Source: Acidobacteriota bacterium
GTDB lineage: Bacteria; Acidobacteriota; Blastocatellia; Pyrinomonadales; Pyrinomonadaceae
Assembly: GCA_019639115.1 (NCBI GenBank)
Contig: JAHBSM010000001.1
Span: 124,001 to 188,000, forward strand
DNA length: 64,000 nucleotides
Reading direction: 5' to 3'
Positions 53,134 to 61,894 of the stretch are shown here, one piece after another; position 1 is the stretch's first letter; every line of letters begins with the position of its first letter. Made by a program: the position numbers and the translations under genes. Under the pieces are notes generated by a model. It worked only from the letters and a program-made list of their open reading frames with translations. It did not search any database and was not told the DNA's origin.

Positions 53134-54288
53134 TCAGATGCCGTTGTCCGCTCCGTTGTTGTCCGGAGAACGGCACGTCAGTGATTCGTAAAGCTGCGAC
53201 AGAGCGCGTATATGTGCATCGATACTGAGTTCCGCGTCGGCAAAACGCTTTGCTTCTGTGGCCATGCGACGGCGGCCTTCGTCATCTCTCAGCAGCTCGA
53301 TCAACTCGTCGGCCAATGCTTCGGCATTGCCAGCCGGGAATACCCGGGCATAACGGCCTCCGCCGGTGGCCTCCATCAGCGGCCCGATGTCAGACACCAG
53401 CATCGGCACACCCGCCACCATCGCTTCCGCTGCGGCAATAGGAAGTCCTTCGTGGAGCGACGAGAATATGAACACTTCAAGCACCGCGAGTATGTCAGGT
53501 ATGTCGCTCCGCCCGCCAAGGAAGTGTACGCGGTCGGCGATCCCGGCGTCGATCACAACGCTGAGGCACTCGGCCATTTTGTCCTCCGCACCCGGTTCTA
53601 CCCGGCCCGCGAACAGGCAATGCACGTTCGGGAATCGCTCAAAGACCCGCGGCAGAGCCTTGCAGATGGTCAACTGGTCCTTGCGTGGGTCCTTATAGAA
53701 ATTGCCGACCATCCCAACGAATCGCGTCGGTTCCGGCACACCGAGCTCCTGCAGGATCGAATTGCCTTTCGGTACCAACCTGGCCGGATCGGCGCTGTTT
53801 AGGATGGTGAAGGTATTCCGGCCGAATCTGATGCCGCGTTCAACCTCGATCCAGTCCCGCAGCCAGTCGCTGACGACGATGTTCGCGTCCATACGCGGAG
53901 CCAGAAATGACGCGGCGATCCGATTTCTTCTATCCTGGATAAATCCCTGGAAACTCAATACGCGCCGTACACTCTGCATTCGCCGGGCCGCAAGATAGAG
54001 ATGGATCCCGTCAACCGGCTGGTAACCGTGGACTATGTCGATCTCGTATTCGCGGATGAGCCGACGGAGGTGGGAAACAAGAAACAGGTCGATCGGAGCA
54101 CGGCGTTCGAGCGGGACAAAGCGGATCCCCGTTGAGATGAATTCATCGTCGAGCGGCCCTCGATGCCCAGTCGCTAGCGTTATTTCCAGCCCGTATCGGG
54201 CCGCATTGCGGCAGATGTCGAGTGCTTGGATCTCAGCCCCGCCGCGCGGCGTGCTGTCGAGATATTTGAGTATCCGGAGGGGCGGCAT
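53134..54288 (-). CDS. Glycosyltransferase family 4 (GT-B)
   Basis: 384 aa. GT4 pattern: N-terminal domain with GGAEIQALDICRNAARYG, C-terminal domain with VGMVGNFYKDPRKDQLTICKALPRVF, the GGRSDIPDILAVLEVFIFSSLHEGLPIAAAEAMVAGVPMLV motif with the E-x7-E pair (HEGLPIAAAE). The enzyme transfers a sugar from an NDP-sugar during surface polysaccharide synthesis. The donor and acceptor are unknown. It is the first gene of the polysaccharide cluster, divergent from the GT2. Confidence 0.92.
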   Translation of the reverse strand: MPPLRILKYLDSTPRGGAEIQALDICRNAARYGLEITLATGHRGPLDDEFISTGIRFVPLERRAPIDLFLVSHLRRLIREYEIDIVHGYQPVDGIHLYLAARRMQSVRRVLSFQGFIQDRRNRIAASFLAPRMDANIVVSDWLRDWIEVERGIRFGRNTFTILNSADPARLVPKGNSILQELGVPEPTRFVGMVGNFYKDPRKDQLTICKALPRVFERFPNVHCLFAGRVEPGAEDKMAECLSVVIDAGIADRVHFLGGRSDIPDILAVLEVFIFSSLHEGLPIAAAEAMVAGVPMLVSDIGPLMEATGGGRYARVFPAGNAEALADELIELLRDDEGRRRMATEAKRFADAELSIDAHIRALSQLYESLTCRSPDNNGADNGI

Positions 54289-54354
54289 ACGTGGATCCGA
54301 GGCTGTAGGTCCGATGCCATTCTAACGCACATACGGTTATACTGTAACGTGCCA

Positions 54355-55320
54355 ATGAGCGACAATGCAGGCCCGAAAGTGTTTGTGACGGTCCCGTCGT
54401 ATGGGCACGCACGATACGTCGAAGAATGTCTTAGGAGCATCTTTAGGCAATCGCTCCGGCCGTCGAAGCTGCTGGTCATCGATGATGGATCTCCGGATGA
54501 TTCGCCCGCAGTGATCGAACGCGTATTGGCTGGTTGTCCTTTTGAATCAGAGCTGATCGTACGTGAGAATCGCGGTCTGGCGGCGACTCTCGAACAGGCA
54601 CTTTCGCTTAGCGGCGGCGAGTATTTCGCCTACCTTGGGTCGGACGATATTTGGCTGCCGCATATGCTCCGCGAGCAAACGGAGCTGCTCGAAGCCAGGC
54701 CTGACGCGGCTCTTGCCTACGCGCACGTTTACGTGATCGACGAGAACGACAATATCGTCGATCGGACGGACAATTGGTTCCCGATTCCCAGCAACGGGAT
54801 ACTAGACGATCTTTTGGGGGGCAGGATATTCTCGAGCCCGGGTGTCGTCTATCGTCGAGACATCCTTGCACGATATGGCTGGAACACGGGATCGAAGCTT
54901 GAGGATTATGAGTTGTATCTGAAGCTGGCCGCGGATCACGAACTTGCAGGAAATCCGCGTGTACTCGCGGCGTGGCGACGTCACGGAGCCAACACGAGCG
55001 ATGACGTGGAGGCAATGCTCGGCGAATGGATCGCGGCACAAGATAGAGCCGCGGCAGCGCTTGGGCTCGGCCGGGACGAGCTCGACCGGATCCAGGGCCG
55101 TCTTCGGTTCGATACGGCTGCTGAATTCGTTCGGCAGGGCGAACGCAGGAAGGCGGCCGAGTTGGCGATCGAGAACTGGCGTCACGCCGGCTCGGCCCGA
55201 GCTCTGCTGGCGACAGCGGCCCGATTGGCTGCTCCGCCGTCGCTATTCCGATGGAACCGACAGCGAAAGAAGACCGCCGCAGCCGGCAAATACGGCGATC
55301 TGAAAGACCTATTGGCATGA
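54355..55320 (+). CDS. Glycosyltransferase family 2 (GT-A)
   Basis: 321 aa from ATG 54355 (a GTG lies six bases before). The N-terminal GT-A domain has VTVPSYGHARYVEECLRSIF, LLVIDDGSPDDS (nucleotide binding) and YLGSDDIWLP (DxD-like metal site, about 100-102). The C-terminal part is helical. Its stop overlaps the Wzm start by four bases, so it is coupled to the ABC exporter and probably builds the exported glycan. Confidence 0.92.
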   Translation: MSDNAGPKVFVTVPSYGHARYVEECLRSIFRQSLRPSKLLVIDDGSPDDSPAVIERVLAGCPFESELIVRENRGLAATLEQALSLSGGEYFAYLGSDDIWLPHMLREQTELLEARPDAALAYAHVYVIDENDNIVDRTDNWFPIPSNGILDDLLGGRIFSSPGVVYRRDILARYGWNTGSKLEDYELYLKLAADHELAGNPRVLAAWRRHGANTSDDVEAMLGEWIAAQDRAAAALGLGRDELDRIQGRLRFDTAAEFVRQGERRKAAELAIENWRHAGSARALLATAARLAAPPSLFRWNRQRKKTAAAGKYGDLKDLLA

Positions 55321-56138
55321 ACGAAGCTGTTCTGACAAAGATCACGCCGAATCGATTCTCTGGCGTCGGCCTAGGCGAACTGTGGCGCTATCGCGAGCTG
55401 ATATATTTTCTTGCCTGGCGGGACGTGAAGATCAGATACAAGCAGACCGCCATAGGCATAGCCTGGGCTATACTGCAGCCGGTCGTGACGACGCTGATAT
55501 TCTCGGTGATATTCAGCCGTTACGCGAATTTTGATACAGGTCAGGTGCCGTATGCGGCTTTTGCACTGGCTGGACTCACGCTCTGGCTATTCGTTCACGG
55601 TTCGGTCACGATGGCCAGCGGATCATTTACCGGAAATTCAAATCTGGTGACAAAGGTATGGTTCCCTCGGCTGATCGTACCGATCGCCGCCGTGATCGCC
55701 GGGCTCTTCGACCTTGTTTTCAGTTTCGTCGTTCTGGGGGCGATGCTTGGCTGGTACGCGACAGGATGGCATCTATCGATGTTATTGGTGCCGCTATTTG
55801 TCTTGATGGGATTTGTCACCGCGGCGTCGCTCGGCATATTGTTCGCCGCGCTCAATGTCAGGTTCAGGGACGTTCGGTTCGCATTGCCTTTCCTGCTCCA
55901 GGTCTGGATGATCGCGTCGCCGATATTCTATCCGTCGAGCATCATCGGGGAGCGGACGCGATTCGTTTTTGCGGTCAATCCGCTAGTGGGCGCCATCGAA
56001 GGGCTGCGCTCGGCAGTCTTCGGCCTGCCGTTCGATTGGGCGGTGATAGGTATCTCGACTTTGTCTGCGGCTATCCTTTTGGCCGTTTCCCTCGCGGTCT
56101 TTGTACACCTGGAAGACGACCTGGCGGATATGATCTGA
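55317..56138 (+). CDS. wzm: ABC-2 type polysaccharide exporter permease (Wzm-like)
   Basis: 273 aa from ATG 55317. Six TM segments. The family start is present: LWRYRELIYFLAWRDVKIRYKQTAIGIAWAILQPV. It is characteristic of O-antigen/teichoic-acid type exporters (RfbA/TagG-like). It overlaps the GT2 gene by four bases and the Wzt gene by one (TGATG). Function: moves undecaprenyl-linked glycan across the inner membrane. Confidence 0.93.
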   Translation: MNEAVLTKITPNRFSGVGLGELWRYRELIYFLAWRDVKIRYKQTAIGIAWAILQPVVTTLIFSVIFSRYANFDTGQVPYAAFALAGLTLWLFVHGSVTMASGSFTGNSNLVTKVWFPRLIVPIAAVIAGLFDLVFSFVVLGAMLGWYATGWHLSMLLVPLFVLMGFVTAASLGILFAALNVRFRDVRFALPFLLQVWMIASPIFYPSSIIGERTRFVFAVNPLVGAIEGLRSAVFGLPFDWAVIGISTLSAAILLAVSLAVFVHLEDDLADMI

Positions 56139-57379
56139 TGTTTGCGATCACGGCAAAAGAACTGACGAAGAGATATCGGCTGGGCGGGGTCCGGCACAAT
56201 TCGCTGCGCGATGCGTTGGCGGGATTGATCGGCCGCGCAGGACGTGGAGATGAGATGACAGCTCTCGACGGTGTCAGCTTCGACGTCGACGAAGGCGAAA
56301 GGGTTGGCATCATTGGACGCAACGGAGCGGGCAAATCGACGCTACTCAAAGTACTGTCGCGGATCACGCGTCCGAGTTCAGGTACGGCTGAGATCCGGGG
56401 CCGGGTCGGGTCACTCCTGGAGGTCGGGACGGGTTTTCACAACGAACTCTCAGGCCGCGAGAACATTTTTCTCAACGGAGCGATCCTCGGGATGAAACGT
56501 GCCGAGATCGCGGCTAAGTTTGACGAGATCGTTGCGTTCTCAGAGATGGAACGCTTCCTCGACACGCCGGTCAAGCATTATTCATCAGGTATGTATATGC
56601 GGCTCGCGTTTGCGGTCGCCGCGCATCTCGATCCGGAGGTGCTGATAGTGGACGAGGTGCTTGCCGTCGGCGACATTTCGTTTCAGAGAAAATGTCTCGC
56701 AAAAATGCGGTCGGCGGGCGAGTCAGGGCGGACAGTCCTATTTGTCTCGCATGATATGAGTGCGATCACGAGGTTGTGCGAGCGGGCGATCTGGATCAAA
56801 GACGGCCGTATCGCATCAGACGGCCGTGCCGAGGAGGTTGTGGCGGCATACCTGCACGAACAGTCCGAGACCGGATCGGAGAGAACCTGGGCCAATCGTG
56901 AGGATGCCCCAGGAAACGACGCCGCTTGGCTTCGCGGCGTCCGTATCATCGACGACAAACACCGAAACATCAGCTCGAGCGACATCAGGAAACCGGTAGG
57001 TGTTGAGATGACGTATGAAGTCACGACACCCGATAAGATACTCGTGCCGAATTTCCACTTCTACAATGATCAAGGCGTATGCCTTTTCATCTCGCACGAC
57101 TGGTATAGCGGCTGGCGCGACCGGCCGCGGCCATTGGGCACTTACAAGAGCATTGCCTGGATCCCCGGTGACGTGTTGGCCGAAGGCACTGTATTTGTCA
57201 CCGTTGCTCTATCGACCTATGAGCCGCTTATAGTCCATTTCGTTGAACGTGACGCCGTAACCTTCACGGTGACTGACACGCTCGACGGCAATTCGGTTAG
57301 AGGTGATTATGCCGGCGTGCTGCCGGGGGTGGTTCGGCCAAAGCTCGATTGGGAGACGGAGGCCGTCCCGACGGCGTGA
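56138..57379 (+). CDS. wzt: ABC polysaccharide exporter ATPase (Wzt-like) with C-terminal glycan-binding domain
   Basis: 413 aa from ATG 56138. ATPase half: Walker A GRNGAGKST (about residues 61-69), signature YSSGMYMRLAFAVAAHL, Walker B VLIVDEVLAVGD and the H-loop SHD. From about residue 245 a separate beta-sandwich domain of the Wzt C-terminal type is present (GVRIIDDKHRNISSSDIRKP). In known O-antigen systems this domain recognises the modified, chain-terminating end of the glycan. This suggests export of a capped polysaccharide. Confidence 0.92.
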   Translation: MFAITAKELTKRYRLGGVRHNSLRDALAGLIGRAGRGDEMTALDGVSFDVDEGERVGIIGRNGAGKSTLLKVLSRITRPSSGTAEIRGRVGSLLEVGTGFHNELSGRENIFLNGAILGMKRAEIAAKFDEIVAFSEMERFLDTPVKHYSSGMYMRLAFAVAAHLDPEVLIVDEVLAVGDISFQRKCLAKMRSAGESGRTVLFVSHDMSAITRLCERAIWIKDGRIASDGRAEEVVAAYLHEQSETGSERTWANREDAPGNDAAWLRGVRIIDDKHRNISSSDIRKPVGVEMTYEVTTPDKILVPNFHFYNDQGVCLFISHDWYSGWRDRPRPLGTYKSIAWIPGDVLAEGTVFVTVALSTYEPLIVHFVERDAVTFTVTDTLDGNSVRGDYAGVLPGVVRPKLDWETEAVPTA

Positions 57380-57380
57380 T

Positions 57381-58367
57381 CTAGGCACGTGGCCTGAGAT
57401 AAAAACAAGCCTGGTCACCCCTGCGTTCACGGTTCAATTCTGCGGCTTCATTCTCCCAAGCCTGGATCTGCTCCCGGGTAAAAATGCTTAGCGGATTCAG
57501 CGGTATATCGTGCGATCTCTCGTCGCGGAGAGGTATGTCGCGTCTGTATTGTTCACTTCCCCAAAATTGAAATGATGTGGAGTCGTACACCACGTCGTCG
57601 ATGTCGAAACCGGCCTTCTCCGCCATTGACCGAAGTGCGCGTTCGGTAAACAGGAATAGATGCCGAGGCGGATCCATCTGGACCCAATCTGTCCCGTATC
57701 TTTCCCAAGCGGCGTTGGCCAGCGGCACCCGGATCAGACAGATCCCGCCGGGAGCAAGCAGCCGTTTTACCTCTACGAGCGCCGCATTCGGGTCGGTCAT
57801 ATGCTCGAACGAGTGGTGCATCATCACTAGGTCGTATTCGCCTTCGATCTCGTTGATCTGCCGCCGATACACCCGAATGCCGCCGGGCAGTTCGAGGTCG
57901 TCGTCAATGAAAGCATCAGCGCCCTGAAGTTCGCGAAAGCCGAAACACCGCAATGTGCGGAGCAGATGTCCGCGGCCGCAACCGATGTCGAGAATGCGTG
58001 TCGAAGGCTTAAGTGCGAGATGAGGATGACGCAGCGACGGAGGAAAGTGATCTGCGACCCAGGGCTTTAGCCACAGGACCAGATCGCCCGGTATGCCTCT
58101 ACCGGTCGCGAGCCGAGGCCCGGCCCAGCGTGCAGCTAAGCGTTTGGCAAAGGTCTCGTCGAGTACGGAAGGACGTTCGTCATCGAACGAAAGATATTCC
58201 GGCGGATAATGCATGGCCAGGTCGGGGACGGTCGTGATCTGAACGGTACCGCACTGACGGCATTCAAAGTAGTCGAATTCCTCACGGGTACCGAACATCA
58301 TCTCGCGGGCGCGCACCATACGGTGTTCGTCCCTTGATCCGCAGATCCGACAGTCAAACTCAGCCAT
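57381..58367 (-). CDS. Class I SAM-dependent methyltransferase with N-terminal zinc-binding motif
   Basis: 328 aa. The N-terminus has CRICG and CRQCG, a zinc ribbon seen in sugar methyltransferases. Then STRILDIGCGRGHLLRTLRCFG (SAM motif I, about residues 120-140), MMHHSFEHMTDPN and PGGICLIRVP. Because it sits beside wzm/wzt, it may methylate the glycan, possibly the terminal cap recognised by the Wzt C-domain. This is inference. It converges with wzt, with only one base between stops. Confidence 0.88.
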   Translation of the reverse strand: MAEFDCRICGSRDEHRMVRAREMMFGTREEFDYFECRQCGTVQITTVPDLAMHYPPEYLSFDDERPSVLDETFAKRLAARWAGPRLATGRGIPGDLVLWLKPWVADHFPPSLRHPHLALKPSTRILDIGCGRGHLLRTLRCFGFRELQGADAFIDDDLELPGGIRVYRRQINEIEGEYDLVMMHHSFEHMTDPNAALVEVKRLLAPGGICLIRVPLANAAWERYGTDWVQMDPPRHLFLFTERALRSMAEKAGFDIDDVVYDSTSFQFWGSEQYRRDIPLRDERSHDIPLNPLSIFTREQIQAWENEAAELNRERRGDQACFYLRPRA

Positions 58368-58432
58368 TGCCTACTGAGTAAAACAAAAATCTGGTAACTT
58401 GTGAAATATCCGGATCCCGGTCTTGCTGCCTG

Positions 58433-60025
58433 ATGCCGCCCATTTCTACATTGATTCAAAAAGCGATCGCGGTCGTCTCGACAGAGGGCATCGGCGGTAT
58501 TCGCGGCCGGCTCGTCTCGAGTTCCCGCCGCCGTCGCGAGAACCGGCTCTACCGGCGTTGGATCCGCGATCGCGAACGCGTAGCGACACAACAAGATGCC
58601 GACGCGCTCGGGTCCGGCCCGCTCATTTCGATCCTCTTGCCGGTTTACGACGTCGAACCCCAATATTTGCGAAGCTGTATAGACTCGGTGATCGGTCAGA
58701 GATACCGTAACTGGGAACTATGCATTGCGGACGACCGCTCGACCAGGAAGGATATCGCGCCGCTCCTCGGGGCCTATGAGGCCGCCGATGACAGGGTCAA
58801 GGTCATCTTTCGAGAAGAGAATGGCCACATCTCGGCAGCCTCGAATACCGCGTTGGAAATGGCCTCGGGGGAGTTCTGCGTATTGCTCGACCACGATGAC
58901 CTGCTCGCGGCGGACGCGTTGTACTGGGTCGCGCGCACGTTGAACAAGCATCCGGAGGCGGGGCTTATTTTCAGCGACGAGGACTTGATCGACGGTTCGG
59001 GCCGCAGGTTCGCTCCCAAGTTCAAACCGGACCTGAGCCGCGACCTCATGCTCTCGCTTAATCAGGTTACGCACCTTTCTGCATTCCGGACCGAGCTTAT
59101 TCGTGACGTGGGCGGTTTTAGGATCGGATATGAGGGCAGTCAGGATCACGACCTGTCGCTCCGCATCCTAGAGCGGCTAGACGACGACAAGGTGATCCAT
59201 ATACCAAGAGTCCTGTATCATTGGCGCGTCCTGCCTTCGTCGGTTGCGTCAGACCTGAATGCAAAACCGTACGCGCTCGACAATGCTCGCAGGGCCATTG
59301 CTGACCATCTCGAACGAACGTCTCGCGCCGCAACTGTCGAAGCGGCCTACGGCGGGCTTCACCGCGTTCGTTATTCTGCATCCGGCGACGAGCCGACTTT
59401 CGCTTTGATACACAGCGACCGAGGGCCGGCCGAATTGAATGACGCGGCCGCTGCTGCCAAAGGGGAAGTGTTGGTATTTCTCGACCCGTCACTCAGGAAG
59501 AATCTACCCGACGCGATCCGCGAGCTTGTTTTAATCGCAGCCGCTCCTGGTGTAGGTGCCGCGGGTGGCAAGATCGTGGACGGCAAGGGACGCACCGTCG
59601 GCGGTGCCTTGTTCGCAGGGGTTGACGGCGCCGCAGCGATCGCTCACTACGGATATTACCGACATGAGCCCGGCAATATGTTCCGGAACAGGCTTATTGG
59701 CAACTTCTCGGCTGTTTCCATCCGCTCGATGGCGATCCGCCGTGATGTGTTCCTTTCGGTCGGCGGATTTGACGCAGAAACATTCTCCACAGGTTTGTTC
59801 GATGTAGATCTTTGCCTTCGGCTTGGCGAACGCGGCCTAAGGATCGTTCATGACCCACATGCCGAATTCTCGGGCGAGGATCTGGGCCGGATGATCTCAT
59901 CGACGGACGACTCCATTCGAGCATTCGAAAAGCGTTGGGGCAGATTCAAATACAAAGATCCATTTTACAATCCGGCATTCGACCGCAGCGGCCGGCTCGA
60001 TATCGATCCGACGCCACGGTCATAG
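58433..60025 (+). CDS. Glycosyltransferase family 2, large
   Basis: 530 aa. A GT-A domain at about 62-290 has SILLPVYDVEPQYLRSCIDSV, WELCIADDRSTRKD, FCVLLDHDDLLAADAL (DxD) and LIFSDEDLIDG. A second, more divergent GT2-like half follows from about 315: GEVLVFLDPSLRK and VGAAGGKIVDGKGRTVGGA. The layout is that of O-antigen biosynthetic enzymes of the WbbN/rhamnosyltransferase type. Its place beside the methyltransferase and exporter supports a role in the same glycan. Confidence 0.9.
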   Translation: MPPISTLIQKAIAVVSTEGIGGIRGRLVSSSRRRRENRLYRRWIRDRERVATQQDADALGSGPLISILLPVYDVEPQYLRSCIDSVIGQRYRNWELCIADDRSTRKDIAPLLGAYEAADDRVKVIFREENGHISAASNTALEMASGEFCVLLDHDDLLAADALYWVARTLNKHPEAGLIFSDEDLIDGSGRRFAPKFKPDLSRDLMLSLNQVTHLSAFRTELIRDVGGFRIGYEGSQDHDLSLRILERLDDDKVIHIPRVLYHWRVLPSSVASDLNAKPYALDNARRAIADHLERTSRAATVEAAYGGLHRVRYSASGDEPTFALIHSDRGPAELNDAAAAAKGEVLVFLDPSLRKNLPDAIRELVLIAAAPGVGAAGGKIVDGKGRTVGGALFAGVDGAAAIAHYGYYRHEPGNMFRNRLIGNFSAVSIRSMAIRRDVFLSVGGFDAETFSTGLFDVDLCLRLGERGLRIVHDPHAEFSGEDLGRMISSTDDSIRAFEKRWGRFKYKDPFYNPAFDRSGRLDIDPTPRS

Positions 60026-60083
60026 TTCTTTCGGCTTTGCAGCGGTTCCGTGCGTCAAAATCAACAGCAAAAAGGGAGTTGGT

Positions 60084-61091
60084 ATGAAACGCTGCAAAAG
60101 ATTCCTGATTATCCTGGCGGGTGTGGCTGCGGTCGGGATCGCAGCCAGCGCACAACGCGGCACGGGCAGCGACCGTTTCGACGCACTCGACGCATACTCG
60201 CGAGAGCACCGAGGCGAGGCGTTACTCATAGTCAAGGGCGAGAAGACGATCTATGAGAGCTATGTCATAGGCCGGGGAGGCAGCTTCCCGTGGTTCCTGG
60301 CCAGCGGGACGAAATCCTTCTCGGGCGCAATGTGCGCCGCGGCCATCGAGGACGGGCTTATCTCAGGATTTGACGAAAAGGTGTCGGATACGATCACGGA
60401 ATGGAAAGGCGATCCGCGTCGTTCAAAGATAACGATCCGTCAGCTACTCTCGCTCACAAGCGGCATCTCGTCCGGCCAGATCGGCAGCGTACCGAGCTAC
60501 GCAGATGCTGTACGAAGCCCGTCAATAGCCGAGCCGGGCGAAAGGTTCGCCTATGGCCCGGTCCCGTTTCAGATATTTGGCGAGTTGATGAAGCGAAAGC
60601 TGAAGGATCGCAACGAGACGGTCTATGCTTATCTAAAACGCAGGATACTCGACCCGATCGGCCTGAAGCCATTTGGATGGCGCGGTTCCGATGCCGATCC
60701 GCTGCTGCCGCAAGGTGCCTCGATGACCGCCGGAGAATGGGCAAAATTCGGCATACTGCTCAAGAATGGCGGGAACTGGAACGGCAAACAGATCATAGCG
60801 AAACGTTACCTGGACGAACTGGTCAAGGGCACAAATGCGAACCCGGGCTATGGCATCACCTTTTGGCTCAACGCCGAAGGCAAGGACCCCGCAGGACGGC
60901 CGCGAGGGCTGATGGTCGGTTCGCGGGACGACAAACGGCAGGTTCGCGGCGGCGATGTTTATATGGCCGCGGGCGCCGGCGATCAAAGGCTATATGTGAT
61001 CCCGTCGCTTGACGTTGTCGTTGTTCGGTTCGGGTTTTTCGGAGGCTTCGACGATCGCGAGTTCCTCGACCTTTTAATAAAGGCGCTTTGA
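60084..61091 (+). CDS. Serine hydrolase (beta-lactamase class C/esterase-like), exported
   Basis: 335 aa, strong AAAGGGAG ribosome site. Signal peptide to about residue 23. The nucleophile motif S-x-x-K is SGTK (Ser74-Lys77, LASGTKSFSGA). The Tyr motif reads YGP (Tyr157, RFAYGPVP) instead of YxN; the third K/HxG-type motif near the C-terminus is not obvious. Periplasmic esterase, peptidase or lactamase activity is possible. The 3' end overlaps the convergent rhomboid gene by 18 bases. Confidence 0.88.
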   Translation: MKRCKRFLIILAGVAAVGIAASAQRGTGSDRFDALDAYSREHRGEALLIVKGEKTIYESYVIGRGGSFPWFLASGTKSFSGAMCAAAIEDGLISGFDEKVSDTITEWKGDPRRSKITIRQLLSLTSGISSGQIGSVPSYADAVRSPSIAEPGERFAYGPVPFQIFGELMKRKLKDRNETVYAYLKRRILDPIGLKPFGWRGSDADPLLPQGASMTAGEWAKFGILLKNGGNWNGKQIIAKRYLDELVKGTNANPGYGITFWLNAEGKDPAGRPRGLMVGSRDDKRQVRGGDVYMAAGAGDQRLYVIPSLDVVVVRFGFFGGFDDREFLDLLIKAL

Positions 61092-61802
61092 CGGAGCCTG
61101 TTTCCCATAGGCAAAGATCCAGATCGTAGCGATGCCAACGGCAAATCCGCCGATATGTGCGGCGTAAGCCACACCGCCGACACCTGACGGCGTCAGGAAA
61201 CCGAGCAGCAGTTGATATCCGATCCAGATACCGATCGCAACAAAAGCAGGCACCGTGGTCAAAAAATTGAAAACGATCGCACGTACCGCTCGCCGGGGAA
61301 AAAGCAGTACATAACCGCCTAAAACTCCCGAGATCGCCCCCGATGCACCCAACATCGGTATGACCGAATCACTATCCATAGCGATCTGTGCCGCCGCCGC
61401 TCCAAGCCCGCAGAGAATGTAGAACGCGGCGTAACGGAAATGGCCCAACAGGTTCTCGATGTTGTCGCCGAATACCCATAGGAAGAGCATATTACCTGCG
61501 ATATGAGCAATGCTGCCGTGCATGAACATCGACGACAGGAAATTGAAATATACAGATACCGGAGTCGCGTATTGCGGTATCTCGCCGAGTACCCGTCCGG
61601 CTTGATCGCGGAGCACGACCGGCGTCGTTAGGTCGATGCCTGTCACGATCTCACGCGGCACGAGCGAGAACGCGTAGGTGAATGCATCGTTGCCGCCGAG
61701 CTGCTGCAGGATGACAAAAACAAGCAGATTGAGCCCGATCAGCGCGTAGTTCACCACGGGCACAATAGTCCGGTCCGAATTGTCATCGCCAATGGGAAAC
61801 AT
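61074..61802 (-). CDS. Rhomboid family intramembrane serine protease
   Basis: 242 aa from ATG 61802. Upstream in-frame codons (to 61979) lack family character, so the longer start was not used. Six TM segments. The active site is GASGAISGVLGGYV (Ser in GxSG) and the His in AAHIGGFAVG. HIAGNMLFLWVFGDNIE is the conserved TM2 segment. It cleaves membrane proteins within the bilayer; substrates are unknown. Confidence 0.93.
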   Translation of the reverse strand: MFPIGDDNSDRTIVPVVNYALIGLNLLVFVILQQLGGNDAFTYAFSLVPREIVTGIDLTTPVVLRDQAGRVLGEIPQYATPVSVYFNFLSSMFMHGSIAHIAGNMLFLWVFGDNIENLLGHFRYAAFYILCGLGAAAAQIAMDSDSVIPMLGASGAISGVLGGYVLLFPRRAVRAIVFNFLTTVPAFVAIGIWIGYQLLLGFLTPSGVGGVAYAAHIGGFAVGIATIWIFAYGKQAPSKRLY

Positions 61803-61894
61803 GAGACTTAAACTTACGATAACGAACGTATCACAATATATCTGCGTCGTGCGCAATATTTGATTTGGGCGAAAAAAAAGGCGACACTTCACGC

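Noticed and set aside
55658..56137. In-frame 160-codon upstream extension of Wzt
   Set aside because: It overlaps the Wzm coding region, has no Wzt-like character and the ATG at 56138 starts the ATPase precisely.
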